This document shows positions 33,205 through 44,335 of a DNA stretch of 64,000 bases, in pieces. Source of the DNA: Oikopleura dioica. Taxonomy: Eukaryota; Chordata; Appendicularia; Copelata; Oikopleuridae. The first letter of the stretch is position 1. Each line of letters begins with the position of its first letter. The position numbers and the translations under genes are program-made. The stretch is from contig OU015566.1 of assembly GCA_907165135.1 (NCBI GenBank), positions 5,812,157 to 5,876,156 of the forward strand, given 5' to 3'. The notes below the pieces were generated by a model. It was not told the origin of the DNA, did not search any database, and saw nothing but the letters and a program-made list of their open reading frames with translations.

Positions 33205-34799
33205 ATGATTCTTTTATGGGTTCTACAATTGGTCATAGGAAGTATTCCTAATTCTGGAGCTCGTCCCGGCATCCAGAGATCTTCTGATGGAGAACGAGCA
33301 ATTGTCGCTATAGAAATTTGCCCGTAAGTTTTCTTTATTCTGTTACTTTTGTGATCCCGCTTACTACTAAGGACAGCTTGATAAATTGAAAGTGATGACT
33401 ATTATCTTTGAACTTCCGCATGACTCTATTTTTAGCGACATAGAGCTGCAGGAAGATTGCGAGGGACAGTGCAGAGTCGAGTACAATTACTGCCGACTGC
33501 TCTGCGAAACTGAGTACTGCCAGTCGATTTGCGATCGAGAGTACCAAGGTAAGCTTCATCAAAAGTAAAAGCTTCAAAAAAATTAAAGATTGCGGCGATA
33601 ATTGTCCCTGCGGAGAAAACTGCGAGCAAGGATGCTTCAACTGCGAAAATCCAATTTGCCCTCAAGTACGATAAAATATCAACAAATCTCGAAACTCTTT
33701 TTCAACAACTTCTTTTTTTCTTAGGAGACAACAACGACCTCGCAGACGGCAATTACAACAATATCTCCGGTAAATCCCTTTCCGGTAAAGATAGATTTAC
33801 GCCGATCAGAATGATGTCAACATCCTGATTCTTGGATTCTCCGATTTGGCGAATTCTTACATCTTCTCCGGCGAAAGCTTCACGAAGACCCCGGCTGCCA
33901 TCGATGCTCCTCGAGATGATTATGCGCATAGAAGCGCTTCTGCCGTGGTTCGAGGAGACCTGTATATTTTTGGGGGCCAGACCGATTATCAAAAGGTAAA
34001 ATTACTCGAAACTAGAAAGACTCAGTGAATTCCGAAGATTGCGAAGCTGGAAGATTGCGAATTCAAGGAAGTGCCAGTTCAATTGGTTGACGAGTTCTGG
34101 TATGGTCATTTTGCAGTTGCAATCGACGACGGAGACAAAGGTTTCCAATTTTATCATTTCTTCAAGAAATGTTGTGATCGCTTTTAGCGCTGATCTGCTT
34201 CGATCGGTCAAGTTTCACGAACTGCGAAATTTTCGATTCAGCGAGCTCAACATTGACATATTCAACATTATACCCGCATGAAAATGGCGGTCTTGGCTAC
34301 TTGAATGGTCAGCCTACAACTGTCGGAAGCGCCAGAGGAGATGGCCAACAGAAGGTCGAGACGTACTCGTCTTCTGGATGGAGAAGATTGGCTGACCACC
34401 CAAGGTTATCAATATACGCTTTTCTCTTGCAATAATTCTATTCTTAGGAATATTCAAGGCCATACACTGACTGGACTGGAGAGTGGAGCACTTCTCATGG
34501 CTGGTGGATACGACCAAAATGAACGAGAATACACTCGAAGTATCTGGCTGCTGAAAGAAGATGTATGGAGGCTGACTGGCTTTTTGGAAGAGTATTGTTA
34601 CCGTGGCACAGCGTTGAAGATCGGTGATTTCATCTTCGCCATTTCTGGTGGCGTCAGAGATTCGAATGGTCTTTACCCAGTTGAGAGAATCAAAGTTGTC
34701 AACGACGAAGTCTTAGAAGCAGAAATCATCGGCGGACACGACTTTCTCAGCTGGCATCCAGTCATTTTCGAGGCAAATGCTGATTTCTGCGTTGAATAG
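33205..34799 (+). CDS. Secreted Cys-rich plus kelch-like protein (kelch C)
   Basis: Eight coding exons join cleanly: 33205-33323, 33436-33548, 33589-33665, 33725-33769, 33810-33995, 34038-34140, 34188-34404 and 34448-34799. A signal peptide (MILLWVLQLVIGSIPNSGA) is followed by a Cys-rich module: CEGQCRVEYNYCRLLCETEY, then CQSICDREYQDCGDNCPCGE, then CEQGCFNCENPICP. A short Thr-rich spacer leads to kelch-like blades (DVNILILGFSDLANSYIFSG, RGDLYIFGGQTD, GALLMAGGYDQNE, IFAISGG). It ends ANADFCVE-stop. The Cys-rich module is nearly the same as that of the genes at 48707 and 50509, which have lectin-like repeats instead of kelch. The blade exons match kelch B. Function unknown; extracellular. Confidence 0.85.
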
Positions 34800-35024
34800 G
34801 GTACTTTTATCATCTGAAGAATTATGCTTTCTCAAATAAATGTTTGTTCAAATGATTAAAAACATTGCCGTTGGAGTAAATTTGAACTTGCACTTTTTCA
34901 GAGCATCTGTTCTTTTCTCAGATTTCAAGTTATGCGAAAGTGAAATCTGGTTCATTGTAGAATATTTTCGAGACACCTTCAGTAGACGATTTTTATCGAT
35001 TTCAAAACAGAGTCAACAAGAATT

Positions 35025-36607
35025 ATGAAATTGCTTGGAGCGTCTCTTCTTGGAACAGTTTTCGGCGACGAGGTGTGTTACAGACACAACCAGTGCGAAG
35101 TCGGCTGTTTTACAAATTTGCCGCCTTGGGGTGGGACCGACGCGCGACCTGGCAGCAAATTGCCCAATCTCGTAAGTTCAAGCGCGCTTTCTCGTTTAAA
35201 TTCGGATCTAGCCATCTGATCTTAATGTCAATTTCCACCTCGATACTACATTAGAAACCGGGGTCAACATCGATTATGGAAACTTTGATTCTCTAGCTGC
35301 AAGTTCTTTCAATCCAGAAAACCCCGTCTATTTCATCATCCACGGTTATTTTGACACAGGAGATGAAGGCTGGCTGCAGCGAATTTCAGCTTTGATCCTG
35401 GAGCAAGAAAATGCAAACGTCTTCCGGGTCGATTGGGGCGAAGGCTCTCGGACTATCCAATACGCTCAGGCAGCTACGGACACGCAAGTTGTTGGCGGCT
35501 CTGTCGGCTGTCTGATCAAGGACATGGAGCCGTTTTTCAGAAGCATGAACTCGATGGTCTCCAAAATCACCTGCATCGGGCACAGTCTCGGCGCGCAAGC
35601 TTGTGGCTACGTCGGTCAAAATGTCCAAAAACGATACGGAGTCAAATTGCCAGTGATTCACGGACTGGACCCTGCTGAGCCGTATTTCAAAGATACTCCA
35701 GATGAAGTTTGCCTGGGATATTCTGACGCTGATTTTGTCTCGGTTATCCACTCCGATGCTACTCAATTTCTCTCGGGAGGCGTCCAAGGTCTTGGACTTT
35801 CTTATCCAGTTGGCCATGTCGATTTCTGGCCAAATAACGGGACAAATCACCCGGGCTGCGAAGGCGGTCTTTTTGACCAAATTACGGACAATGGCGGAAT
35901 TTGGGAAGGATTGAGGGACTTTGCCGTCTGCTATCATCAACGAGCGATCAGATTTTTTGAAGAAAGTATTCCGAGAAACTGCAATTATAAAAGCTACAAG
36001 GTTAGTTGCTTTCTTGACGCTCAATTTTACCGGATTCTAGTGCAAACGATGGACGGATTTCTACGAAGGCTACTGTTTGGAAAGTTGGGATAACAATCTT
36101 CTCCCGGAAATGGGCTGGAACTCGATTCATTACAAAGATATTATGCCAAAGCCGAATTTGAACGAAGTTTATTTGAATACCGGCGACAAAAAGCCATTCT
36201 GTGTCCATGAAAATCTTCAGCGACTGTATTTTAATGCAAATACAGATCGAAATCTTGAACTAGACTTGGAAATTCAGTAAGCCTTCTTTCCAAAATCCGA
36301 TCTAAAAAGCTTCAGGTATCTTCATTCTTCTGGCTCTCCAATCACTCTGAAAATCAACGAGTCTCCAATAACCCCTTATGAAGGCTTTCAAATGCGAACT
36401 CCGCTGACTCTCAAAGAAAATCTCGGATCCATCAACTCGCTCTGGGTGAAACTTGATTTCGCTGGGGGACTGATCAACCTTTCTCATTACGCAACAATCG
36501 ACAGAATTTACATCAAACACGGAGAAGTACAAGAAGAGTCCATTTACTGCCCGTTAGAAGCTTCGATGAAAGTCGGTCAAACTTATATTTTTGAAAAGTG
36601 CCAATAA
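35025..36607 (+). CDS. Pancreatic-type triacylglycerol lipase-like protein
   Basis: Exons 35025-35171, 35212-36000, 36041-36276 and 36316-36607, with 39-40 nt introns. The start encodes a hydrophobic signal (MKLLGASLLGTVFG) followed by a Cys-rich N terminus (VGCFTNLPPW) as in pancreatic lipases. The catalytic serine lies in GHSLGA (about residue 171), the aspartate in GLDPAEP (about 200), and the likely histidine in VCYHQRAIRFFEES, equivalent to the CNHLRS segment of the family. HVDFWPNNGTNHPGC is the conserved loop before it. The C-terminal third looks like the PLAT beta-sandwich domain. All three catalytic residues are present, so an active secreted lipase or phospholipase is expected, probably digestive. 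Confidence 0.88.
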
Positions 36608-36955
36608 AAAAGAAACTGTTCAATTTCATGGTTCTAAGTCATTTCCATCCCCGTTCGTAGGAAGGAAAGTCAATAATTACGCGTAATTTCACGGGCAGGC
36701 CCTCTTGATTGAAGCCGCACCTTGCCAAAGAAAGCGCAGCTGGGCTGTGCCACGCGCCGAAGGGAAAAGTGAACCTGATGAGGCAAGGTGCAGGATTGCC
36801 AGTGCGCCGGATGGAAAGATCAACCTGTTTCCACCTGTTTCTAGAGAGGGCGTTGTTTCTCATCCTTCCCGAATATAAGCAACATCCGAAATCGCAATCA
36901 TCATATCACAAAACATTCAAACAAGCAAACAAACAGCAAAAAACAATCTTCAAAA

Positions 36956-38044
36956 ATGCAAAACCAAGCTCGACTCAACCAACTCGGCGGTGCCTTCGTC
37001 AACGGTCGTCCCCTCTCCCTGGAAACTCGCGAGAAGATCGTCCAAATGTCTCAAATGGGAATCCGCCCCTGCGTCATTTCTCGTGATCTGCGCGTTTCTC
37101 ACGGCTGCGTCTCCAAGATCCTCTCCCGCTTCAACAAGACTGGTCAAATCAAGCCTGGCGCTTCCGGCGGCTCGAAGAGAAGATCCAACGTCAGCAAGGA
37201 GCATGAATATCTGATCATCGAGTACCGCAAGCAATTTGCCTACGCCTGGGAGATGCGAGAAGAAATGGTCAAACAAGGCGTCCAAAAAGTCCCTTCCGTC
37301 GATCAAATCAAACGAGTGCTCCGCCAAAAGGGTTGCCCGGAAGAAGGCGACACAACCGACCCCGCTTCCGATCTTGATCTTTCTCCACCACCAGCAGCTC
37401 AACAAGCCGCGCCAACCAAGCCTCGTCGAGCTCGAACCAACTTCACTCAAGCTCAAGTCGACGCCCTCGAAGGTGCCTTTCTCAAAACCCACTATCCCGA
37501 TGTCTACGTCCGCGAAGAACTCTCCGCTCTCACCGGCATGACTGAGAATCGCATTCAAATCTGGTTCTCCAACCGACGAGCTCGATACCGAAAACAATGC
37601 CACGCCCAGCAAGTCTCCAATCAGCCGATTCAAACCGCACTTTGCCCTTCAAATGCTCCAGCGGTCCCAACAATGGTGCCTTCTCCTCCTCCAATGGCCG
37701 ATTCTCCGCCAACCTCGTGGCCTCAAGAATTTAGCGCTGGAATGACTGCTCAAAACGCTCAATTCATGCAAGAGTTCTACGCCACTCAACAAGCCTACTT
37801 CCAACAAGCGCAGATCTACCAGAACATCGCTCCCCAACAATTCTACGACGTCCAGCAAATCCAGCAGCCAGGCAACTCTTCCGGCGGAAACAGCCCCAAC
37901 GACTCTGGCTGCTACTCTCCACCAGCTTCAGCCCCCGTCCCCGAGGGTGCCCAAGAGCAAATCTACAACGCTCCAATCAATCCACCATCCGTTTCTTTCA
38001 GCCCCGAAGACAGCTTCCAACAATACTTTACCCCTGCTTTCTAA
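36956..38044 (+). CDS. Pax3/7-like paired-box homeodomain transcription factor, intronless
   Basis: One open frame from ATG 36956 to TAA 38044 (362 codons). A paired domain occupies about residues 4-128 ([40 protein letters not shown]). A complete paired-type homeodomain lies at about 150-212 ([19 protein letters not shown] ... [15 protein letters not shown]); Ser at homeodomain position 50 is the Pax signature. GRPL and [20 protein letters not shown] fit Pax3/7 better than Pax4/6, where RPCDISR is usual. No clear octapeptide lies in the short linker. The C terminus is Gln/Pro/Ser-rich, a plausible activation region, ending YFTPAF. The lack of any intron suggests a retroposed or intron-stripped copy. 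The polyadenylation signal AATAAA lies near 38111. DNA-binding nuclear regulator; tissue unknown. Confidence 0.9.
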   Translation: MQNQARLNQLGGAFVNGRPLSLETREKIVQMSQMGIRPCVISRDLRVSHGCVSKILSRFNKTGQIKPGASGGSKRRSNVSKEHEYLIIEYRKQFAYAWEMREEMVKQGVQKVPSVDQIKRVLRQKGCPEEGDTTDPASDLDLSPPPAAQQAAPTKPRRARTNFTQAQVDALEGAFLKTHYPDVYVREELSALTGMTENRIQIWFSNRRARYRKQCHAQQVSNQPIQTALCPSNAPAVPTMVPSPPPMADSPPTSWPQEFSAGMTAQNAQFMQEFYATQQAYFQQAQIYQNIAPQQFYDVQQIQQPGNSSGGNSPNDSGCYSPPASAPVPEGAQEQIYNAPINPPSVSFSPEDSFQQYFTPAF

Positions 38045-38413
38045 TTTATTTTCTGCCTATCTTCGCTCTTTGTAAATATCTTTTTGCATCGATTCTTTCT
38101 TGTTTTTATAATAAAATCTTCAAAAAAAAATTTCAAGGGGACTTTTTTACCTGACCAATTATGAGTGACTCTTAATTATTCTTGAAAATTGTTCAAATAG
38201 CAGATTTTGCCCTTCTAGGAATATTTTAGGAACAGAATCAATGATGAATTTATGCTCATAATAAAATTTACATTTGCCAAGATGATTCTTAAAGTTCAAA
38301 TGGAAACCAAAGCGTGCTCCTCGCTAAATATCAACTTGAAAGTGTTCAGTTGATTCTTCATTTGTGATATCATATTATATGATTCATATAGGATTATTCG
38401 AAGAGATTTCGAA
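38045..38413. other. Intergenic, nothing seen
   Basis: Contains the Pax gene 3' UTR and an A/T-rich spacer before the Ly6 gene copy; nothing else recognised. Confidence 0.4.
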
Positions 38414-39352
38414 ATGAAAAACTCGCTAATTATCGTTTTTGCCATAATTTTTTGCCCGAGTGATGCGATAAAATGCTTCGTTTGCACAGGAGAAAGGGAT
38501 CATATCGGATTCAAAGACGAAAAGAATCGGGACTGTTGGGAGAATCCAGAAGATTCTCAGTTTATGGTTGCAAGGGGGTGCGCGATTGGAGAGGAATACT
38601 GTGTTACTTCTGTTATGGTTGATTTTCGATTTGATGGGGTACTTGTTTCTACAATGACTCGGAAATGTGCAAGTGCATCATATATCGGGTCTTTAGGATG
38701 CAAAGAGTCGATGAATGAGGACGAAATAGGATTCGAGGTAGACATGGATTAGTATCATTCGCTTCATTCTTTATTAAGTTCAAAGACTGCAAAACAGTTT
38801 GTCAAGAAGACGGCTGCAACGACTCAAGAACGAACGTAGAAGTCCTATCAGAATATTCAACCGGAACTGTCAAATCCTGCAGAACCTGTAGTGAAACAAA
38901 AATCGGCGCATACAACGACCTTGAGTGCGAAAATGAAGAAACCATTGATTGTCCCGCATATGCCGATACGAGCTGTTTTACTGCAGCATACACACGCGAG
39001 GTTAGATAGTGAATGCCAACGCTCGATTTTTGAAAGTAATTCAAATTGAACCTGGTTATTTTTAAATAAATGATTTTGTTTTTAAAATTTCAGTTCGATG
39101 GGACATATTCTCATCAGCTAAACAAAGGTTGCTCAAGCTTCAAGAGCAACTTTGAAGACAGTCCAACATGCTTTGAAATTAACCACAATGGGTATGAAAA
39201 TTATCGCGAAGAAACCTGCAAGGAAAGTTGTACAGAAGACAACTGCAATGAGGCCATTTCACTTAGACCTTGCTTAGACAACCAGGTACAAATTAAAAAT
39301 TTTAATCCACATTATGTGGATTTCATCAAATATTATTTAGATTTGCCCGTAA
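38414..39352 (+). CDS. Ly6/uPAR-domain protein, short secreted copy
   Basis: Paralogue of the gene at 23922-25688. Exons 38414-38737, 38779-39000, 39094-39285 and 39341-39352. Signal peptide MKNSLIIVFAIIFCPSDA, then the same Ly6-like repeats (KCFVCTGERDHIGF, KDCKTVCQEDGCND, CKESCTEDNCNEAI). Exon 2 is almost identical at nucleotide level to its counterpart, including the intron start GTTAGATAGTGAATGCCAACG. In the long copy the third exon splices to ICPEIETTTEY and a mucin stalk with membrane anchor. Here the equivalent acceptor (TTATTTAG, 39340) gives ICP followed directly by TAA, so stalk and membrane segment are lost. If instead the intron is retained, the frame runs to 39480 with a hydrophobic end. 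Confidence 0.75.
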
Positions 39353-40551
39353 ATCAGTTTTTAACTCATGGACTGGATATTGTTCTGATCAGAATAGATC
39401 TTTTTCTTTACTTATTCATTACAAATAAATTTGTTTTCAACAAAAAGTTTAAAACGATCATAAATACGGTAGTAAAATAAAAGGAACAACTCAGGAGTAC
39501 GGAAGGTGCAGTGAAAAATAAAGGTCGGTGTGTCTATTTTCTCCCCAAAATTTCGTAATTGCCATTTCTTTTTTGTTTTTTTTTTGCTGACCAACCAGTA
39601 CAGAAGAGCTAAGTCAGGGTCTCAAAGAGCGGAAATTAACCTCTTAGTTCTGATTCGGCATATTTTTACTTGAAATTGGAAAAATAGACTGACCATAATA
39701 CCATGCCTCTTAAACTCGGTCATGTAATGGACTCGTTTTCTGTCTATTTTGTCTACCACACTCTGTACTCATTGTCAGAAAAGCGTTCCTCGCTCCAGAT
39801 AACTCGGTATTGAGTTGTATCGCCCGCAAGCGACAGGTCAAGGATCATTGCCAAAAATATAGACTGATCAAAATAAGCTTCTCCCAACATGTTTCTGGTG
39901 ACAAAATAGACAGCTTAGGAGAACGGTGAATTCAGTAAAGAATCTCGTTCAGAATGTCTTTTTTCAACATTATTTTCGTTTATGAAGATACTTTTGAAAA
40001 AAATAACTGCTGCTCAGATTTATCGGCGGGAAAAATCTAAGTGAATATGTCGTTTAGGTAGCCTCTTAGAGAAAGAATCGGCTCTAGAATTTTAGCCCGA
40101 AAGTGCGGAAGATAATTCGGTAGCAATAACAGTCCTTACGCACAATTCCGGAATTTTTTCAGCTTGACCGGTTACTAATTAGTCTCTCTTTACTCTGCCC
40201 CATTTCTATATCTCAGGACAGAATCCTACATTAAAGTACGTATTTATGAATTCGTAGCTTCCCGTCGCGGTCTTCAAACTTAGCGTCAACGGGTTACAAT
40301 TTCATTTAGGTTGCAACTTCAATTAGGTCATGTTATGGACTCGTTTTCTGTCTAGTTCTTCTACCGCACTTTGTACTCTTATTAAAAAACGTCAGAAAAA
40401 CGTTCTTGCTCCAGATAACTCGGTATTGCTTACTATCGCCCGCCAGCGACAGCTCAAGAATCATGGGCCATAAAAACGCGGCGCATTCGATCGAATTCAG
40501 ATTCCAAAACGAGTCTGACAAGCTGATTAAAAATCAGAAAGAGAGACGAGA
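39353..40551. repeat. Spacer with two 140-bp direct repeats
   Basis: Two related copies at about 39719-39860 and 40327-40468 share GGACTCGTTTTCTGTCTA, CTCCAGATAACTCGGTATTG and TATCGCCCGC.AGCGACAG. No coding capacity is seen. Confidence 0.7.
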
Positions 40552-41551
40552 ATGAAGGTTAATCTTTGAAAAAGAAAACAAAAATAATAATTTTGTTAAG
40601 AACGTCGCCAAAGCCCTCATTGCTTCCGCCGCCGCCTTTGAATCGGGTGTGAGCTATAATGACTACGCCAGCAGTGCAGGTATAACCTGCGGTGGAACGA
40701 TTACAAGCGACCAGACGATCGTCTCTCCCACAAACGGTGGATTCTACTACGCCGACACGAGCTGCATCTGGGAGGTCGAGCTAGACGCGTCAGTCGCGAG
40801 TTTCGATCTTGTCGCCAAAAGCTTCGCCGTTGAAACCAGCGGAGATTGCAGATTCGATTTTCTCCGAATCGTCGATGGGGCAGGTTACGAAGTGAACTAC
40901 TGTGGATTTACCGATCCCAGCACTCTTCGACGAAAACGAGACGCCGAGCTGGAAAAGGAAAGAGCATCTCTCTCGGGACGCACTGTTGTCAATCCAATCA
41001 CTACCGGTTTGAAAAAGCATACTGTCATTGGAAACACCGCGACGATCACGTTCCAAACTGACTTTGTTTCGCATTACAAAGGCTTCGAGATCGACATCGT
41101 CGCTGGCGGTGCCACTGAGGAACCTGCCGCTCCTTCTCCCGCTGATGCTTGGGCGCAGATCGAAGCCGCCGCTGCTGACATTGCCATCCGTGTCGACGAC
41201 TTCTACGATGCTCTCCCCGGCCTCGGCGTCAATTCGGTCCTTGCTTCAAAGAAGGTCGCTAGATTCAACGCTTTCTTTGCTAAGATGCAAAAGCTCAACT
41301 CCTTCTCTTCCGCCGATCCCTGCACCTACCCCGCTGGCTCGAACGACCACACCACTTTCGTCGCACCTGTCGATTCCGCCGACGCCTGCGAGGAATTGAA
41401 TGGCCTTTTTGCCTCGCTCGTCTCCTTCACCGACTCTTTCGTCTGCATGCCAAACGCCGAGTACAAGCCAGCCAAGTTGAACGCTCTTATCCACCGTCAG
41501 CGAAGACAGATCGTCACCAGAAAACTCAAGCAAATGAAGTGCGGAAACTAA
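40552..41551 (+). CDS. Secreted CUB-domain protein
   Basis: Exon 1 contributes only ATGAAG (40552-40557). A 43-nt intron leads to exon 2 at 40601, giving the signal peptide MKNVAKALIASAAAFESG. A CUB domain follows: CGGTITSDQTIVSP, YYADTSCIWEVEL, CRFDFLRIVDG, VNYCGF and ATITFQTDFVSHYKGFEI; four cysteines fit CUB pairing. A basic insert RRKRDAELEKERASLSGR lies within the domain and could be a protease site. The remaining about 130 residues are Ala-rich and helical, with two Cys pairs (DPCTYP, ADACEEL), and end in a basic stretch (LIHRQRRQIVTRKLKQ) and CGN-stop. Role unknown; CUB domains bind protein or sugar partners outside the cell. Confidence 0.75.
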
Positions 41552-41965
41552 GCTCGACCTTAACGAGTCATTGTCAACAATTCAGATTGGATTCAAATTT
41601 TCTCATTGATATTTCTCTGTTTGGCGATTTCTTCTGAAAAAACCTACTATGAATAAATCACTATTTCGGCCGTATTTTGGTATTGTTTGTTGATTTCTCC
41701 AGGATCAGTGGTGTTTTTATCCGATCGCATTTTTAGTCCCAAATAATAAAATAATAATAAAATAACTTTTGTCAATTATTAAAGAGCTAGAGTTGAATAC
41801 AAGAAGGACAAAGAGTTCGTTGAATTCTATAGGCGAAAAAGGCCAAAAAAGCAAGATCAATGCTCATAATAAAATTAACAAAAATATTAAAACAACCAAA
41901 AAGATAAGAGTTGAGAATCGTTTATTATGAGCCTCAAATATCATGAATGCTCTGACTTTAAAAAT
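41552..41965. other. Intergenic, nothing seen
   Basis: Spacer between the 3' ends of two convergent genes; A/T-rich, no feature recognised. Confidence 0.4.
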
Positions 41966-44011
41966 TCAAGCTCGTTTTCTGAATCGAATTTTCATCGGAA
42001 CAGTCGTTTCAATTTTCGGACCAGCAAGTCTTACTTTCACCTCATTCAGTTCGGGCGTGTTTTCTCCAGGAAGGAGCTCGTAGGTTTTGAGAATATTCGC
42101 AACGAAGATTTTAATAGATACAAAGGCCCACCGAACTGCCGGGCAAGATCTGGGCCCGATTCCGAAACCAAACCAGTAGTCGTCTGAAAAGGCGTCAAAA
42201 GTAGGGGTGAAGTAGGTGAAGTAGGTACCTTGAAGAGTGTTTGATTCATTTCCGTCGAATCGATGAGGGTTGAAAACATCCGGATCTTGGTAAAATTCGG
42301 CGCTTCTGTGAACAAGATTCGGCAGAAACAAGACAAGCGTGCCTTTTTCGATCTAAATTTTCTCTCATCTTCATTTTTATTGGTTAAACCTAACCTTTAC
42401 GCCTGCAACTTCGCAGTCCTGATCCGCCTCGCGAAGGAGAACGATAAACTTGAAAAAGCGCATCGCTTCTTTGATGCATGCGTCGATGAATTTGATCTTT
42501 TTCAGCCCCTCGTAGCTCAGATCTGCGCTTTTTACTTGGTTGTAGATTTCCTCCTGAACGCTAGGGGTTTTCGCCAGGGCAAAGAGAAGGAAGGATAAGG
42601 CAGTCGCGGTTGTATCTTGGCCGGCGAGTTTGAAGATCAAAGTTTGAGCGATGATTTCGTCCTGAAACGCAATTTGGTAATGAATTATTATTATTAATTA
42701 ACCCTAACCATAACCCTAAGCCAAACACTAATCCTGGGAGGTGTCTGGAACCGACGAAAATATATCGACAAAATTGAATTTTTCGTGGAAGCTTTCAACC
42801 AATCAGAAGTCTGGATTCGGCAAACCGGCCAATCAGCAGCCGATTAGCCGCCCACGCAAAACTTGTCAAAAATTTTTTGTCGGTTTCAGACACCATCAGA
42901 CGGTGACCATCCACTAACCCTAACCCTATTATGATTAATTTAAATTTCTTCTGAGCTTTCTTACCTTTGTCAACCCTTTTGTCGCAGTGTACTCCTGTGA
43001 TTTTTCAATGATGTTATTAGCCATCAGCGACACTAGATTCGTCCGGCCGCTCGACTTCTGCTCCATGATCTGGGCAATGACCTCCCTGAAGAAATCATCC
43101 GTCGAAGAAGGATAGTTTGTCATGTTTAACTTGTATCTAATCCATCGTGGGACAGTCGAAGTCTTGATGAATCCCCAAAAACTTGTTTGAGAAAGGATGT
43201 TTGCGTGGCGATAAACTTCTTCCACAAGTTCTTCGTTTTCTTTTGCACTAAGGCCTAAACCAGAGCCAAGAATGGCGCGAAGAGTGAGTCCAGCCGCGAA
43301 TGCTTTTGCGTCAACTTCAGTTTCCGCCGATTTGGGAACGGCCGTGTTCTCGTAATGTTCGTACGTATCTTGAAGCACCAAGCACGTCTCCTTCAGCCTC
43401 GCTCCAGAAAAGAATGGAACGATCGTATTTCTGATCCTTTTCCATTTTTGCCCCTCTGCCAGAGTGACGAAGTCAGGAGCCATTTTTCCGAACGCGAAAT
43501 TCGCTTCGCTTCGGCCCCTCGTTGTAAAGTTGTGGAAGCCCTTGATCGCCACTTCTTTCCAAATAGCTGGGTCTTTGACTATCAGACAGGGTTGAGTGAA
43601 AAAGAAGTAAATGCCGATCACGTCTTGGTCTGCGTACTTCTCAAAGAGCCCTACACCAAGATCGTTGAAAGTTGAGATAGTGTTTCCCAAGTCGGCCAAA
43701 GACGGTTTCGGCCCAGAAACACCTTTGCGCTGCCAATACTTCCATTTGTTCTGAAGCCAGCAGTAGCCAATCACACCAGTCAAGCCTTTCATGGTTTAAC
43801 CTACCCCTAACCCTAACCCTAAACTTTAGACAAAGATTTAAACTGACAATCAAATTGATCATAAAACCATTCCTAAAGTGCTGATCGTCAGGATTTCAGC
43901 TCTTGAACGAGTTTTTAAAAACTCGGCAACTTTCTCTACTTGATTTTTCGTAACATATGGTACACTTTCAAAAGCTTTTTTGCTTGGAAAAAACTCCCAC
44001 ACTGCTTCCAT
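41966..44011 (-). CDS. Cytochrome P450 monooxygenase (CYP3-clan-like)
   Basis: Main exons are 42965-43792, 42395-42661 and 41966-42352. An upstream exon at about 43865-44011 (MEAVWEFFPSKKAF ... ILTISTLGM) probably supplies the N-terminal membrane anchor, but its junction is not in phase with a standard acceptor. Seen in order: a proline-rich hinge (GVSGPKPSLADLGN), WKRIRNTIVPFFSGARLK (C-helix), the I-helix FKLAGQDTTATALSF, the K-helix ExxR (KEAMRFF) and the heme loop FGIGPRSCPAVRWA with the cysteine ligand. The last glycine of the usual FxxGxRxCxG is Ala here. Microsomal oxidation of lipids or xenobiotics is expected. The first internal intron contains a MITE between telomere-like repeats. 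Confidence 0.85.
42740..42894. mobile_element. 155-bp MITE in the P450 intron
   Basis: Terminal inverted repeats GGTGTCTGGAACCGAC and GTCGGTTTCAGACACC bound a non-coding insert. TTAGGG-type hexamers lie on both sides (CCCTAACCATAACCCTAA ending 42719; CTAACCCTAACCCTA at 42914-42928). No target duplication was recognised. Confidence 0.65.
43793..43864 (-). repeat. Telomere-type hexamers in P450 5' intron
   Basis: CCCCTAACCCTAACCCTAA lies at about 43804-43823, between the putative first exon and the main P450 exon. Confidence 0.8.
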
Positions 44012-44335
44012 TTTTATGAATAAAGTTCGAGAAAGAGGCTCGAAAGAAAAATTGGGAGCTCGATTGATTTGATCAAATATTTTCGAAGTTACGAATGCTC
44101 TGACTCTGAGCCTCAGAGTATTTACCTTGGCCCCAGGTCTTGGGGTCTGCAAAAAATGGTTGAAATGGTGCTTGGGTGGAGGTGGGCACACATCCAACAC
44201 CACAACCCACCATATTCAAAATTCGAAAATGATGGGAAGTGTTGGGTAAATTTATTTCTATCAAAAATGTCAATGAGCTGAGATAGGCCGGAAATGAAGT
44301 TGGGGGAGGTGGGTGAATTTGTTTGCTAGTCTATA

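Noticed and set aside
35386-36024. 212-codon minus-strand frame opposite the lipase
   Set aside because: Antisense of the lipase exon; the plus strand has all family motifs.
36950-37633. 227-codon minus-strand frame opposite the Pax gene
   Set aside because: Antisense shadow; the plus strand encodes complete paired and homeodomains.
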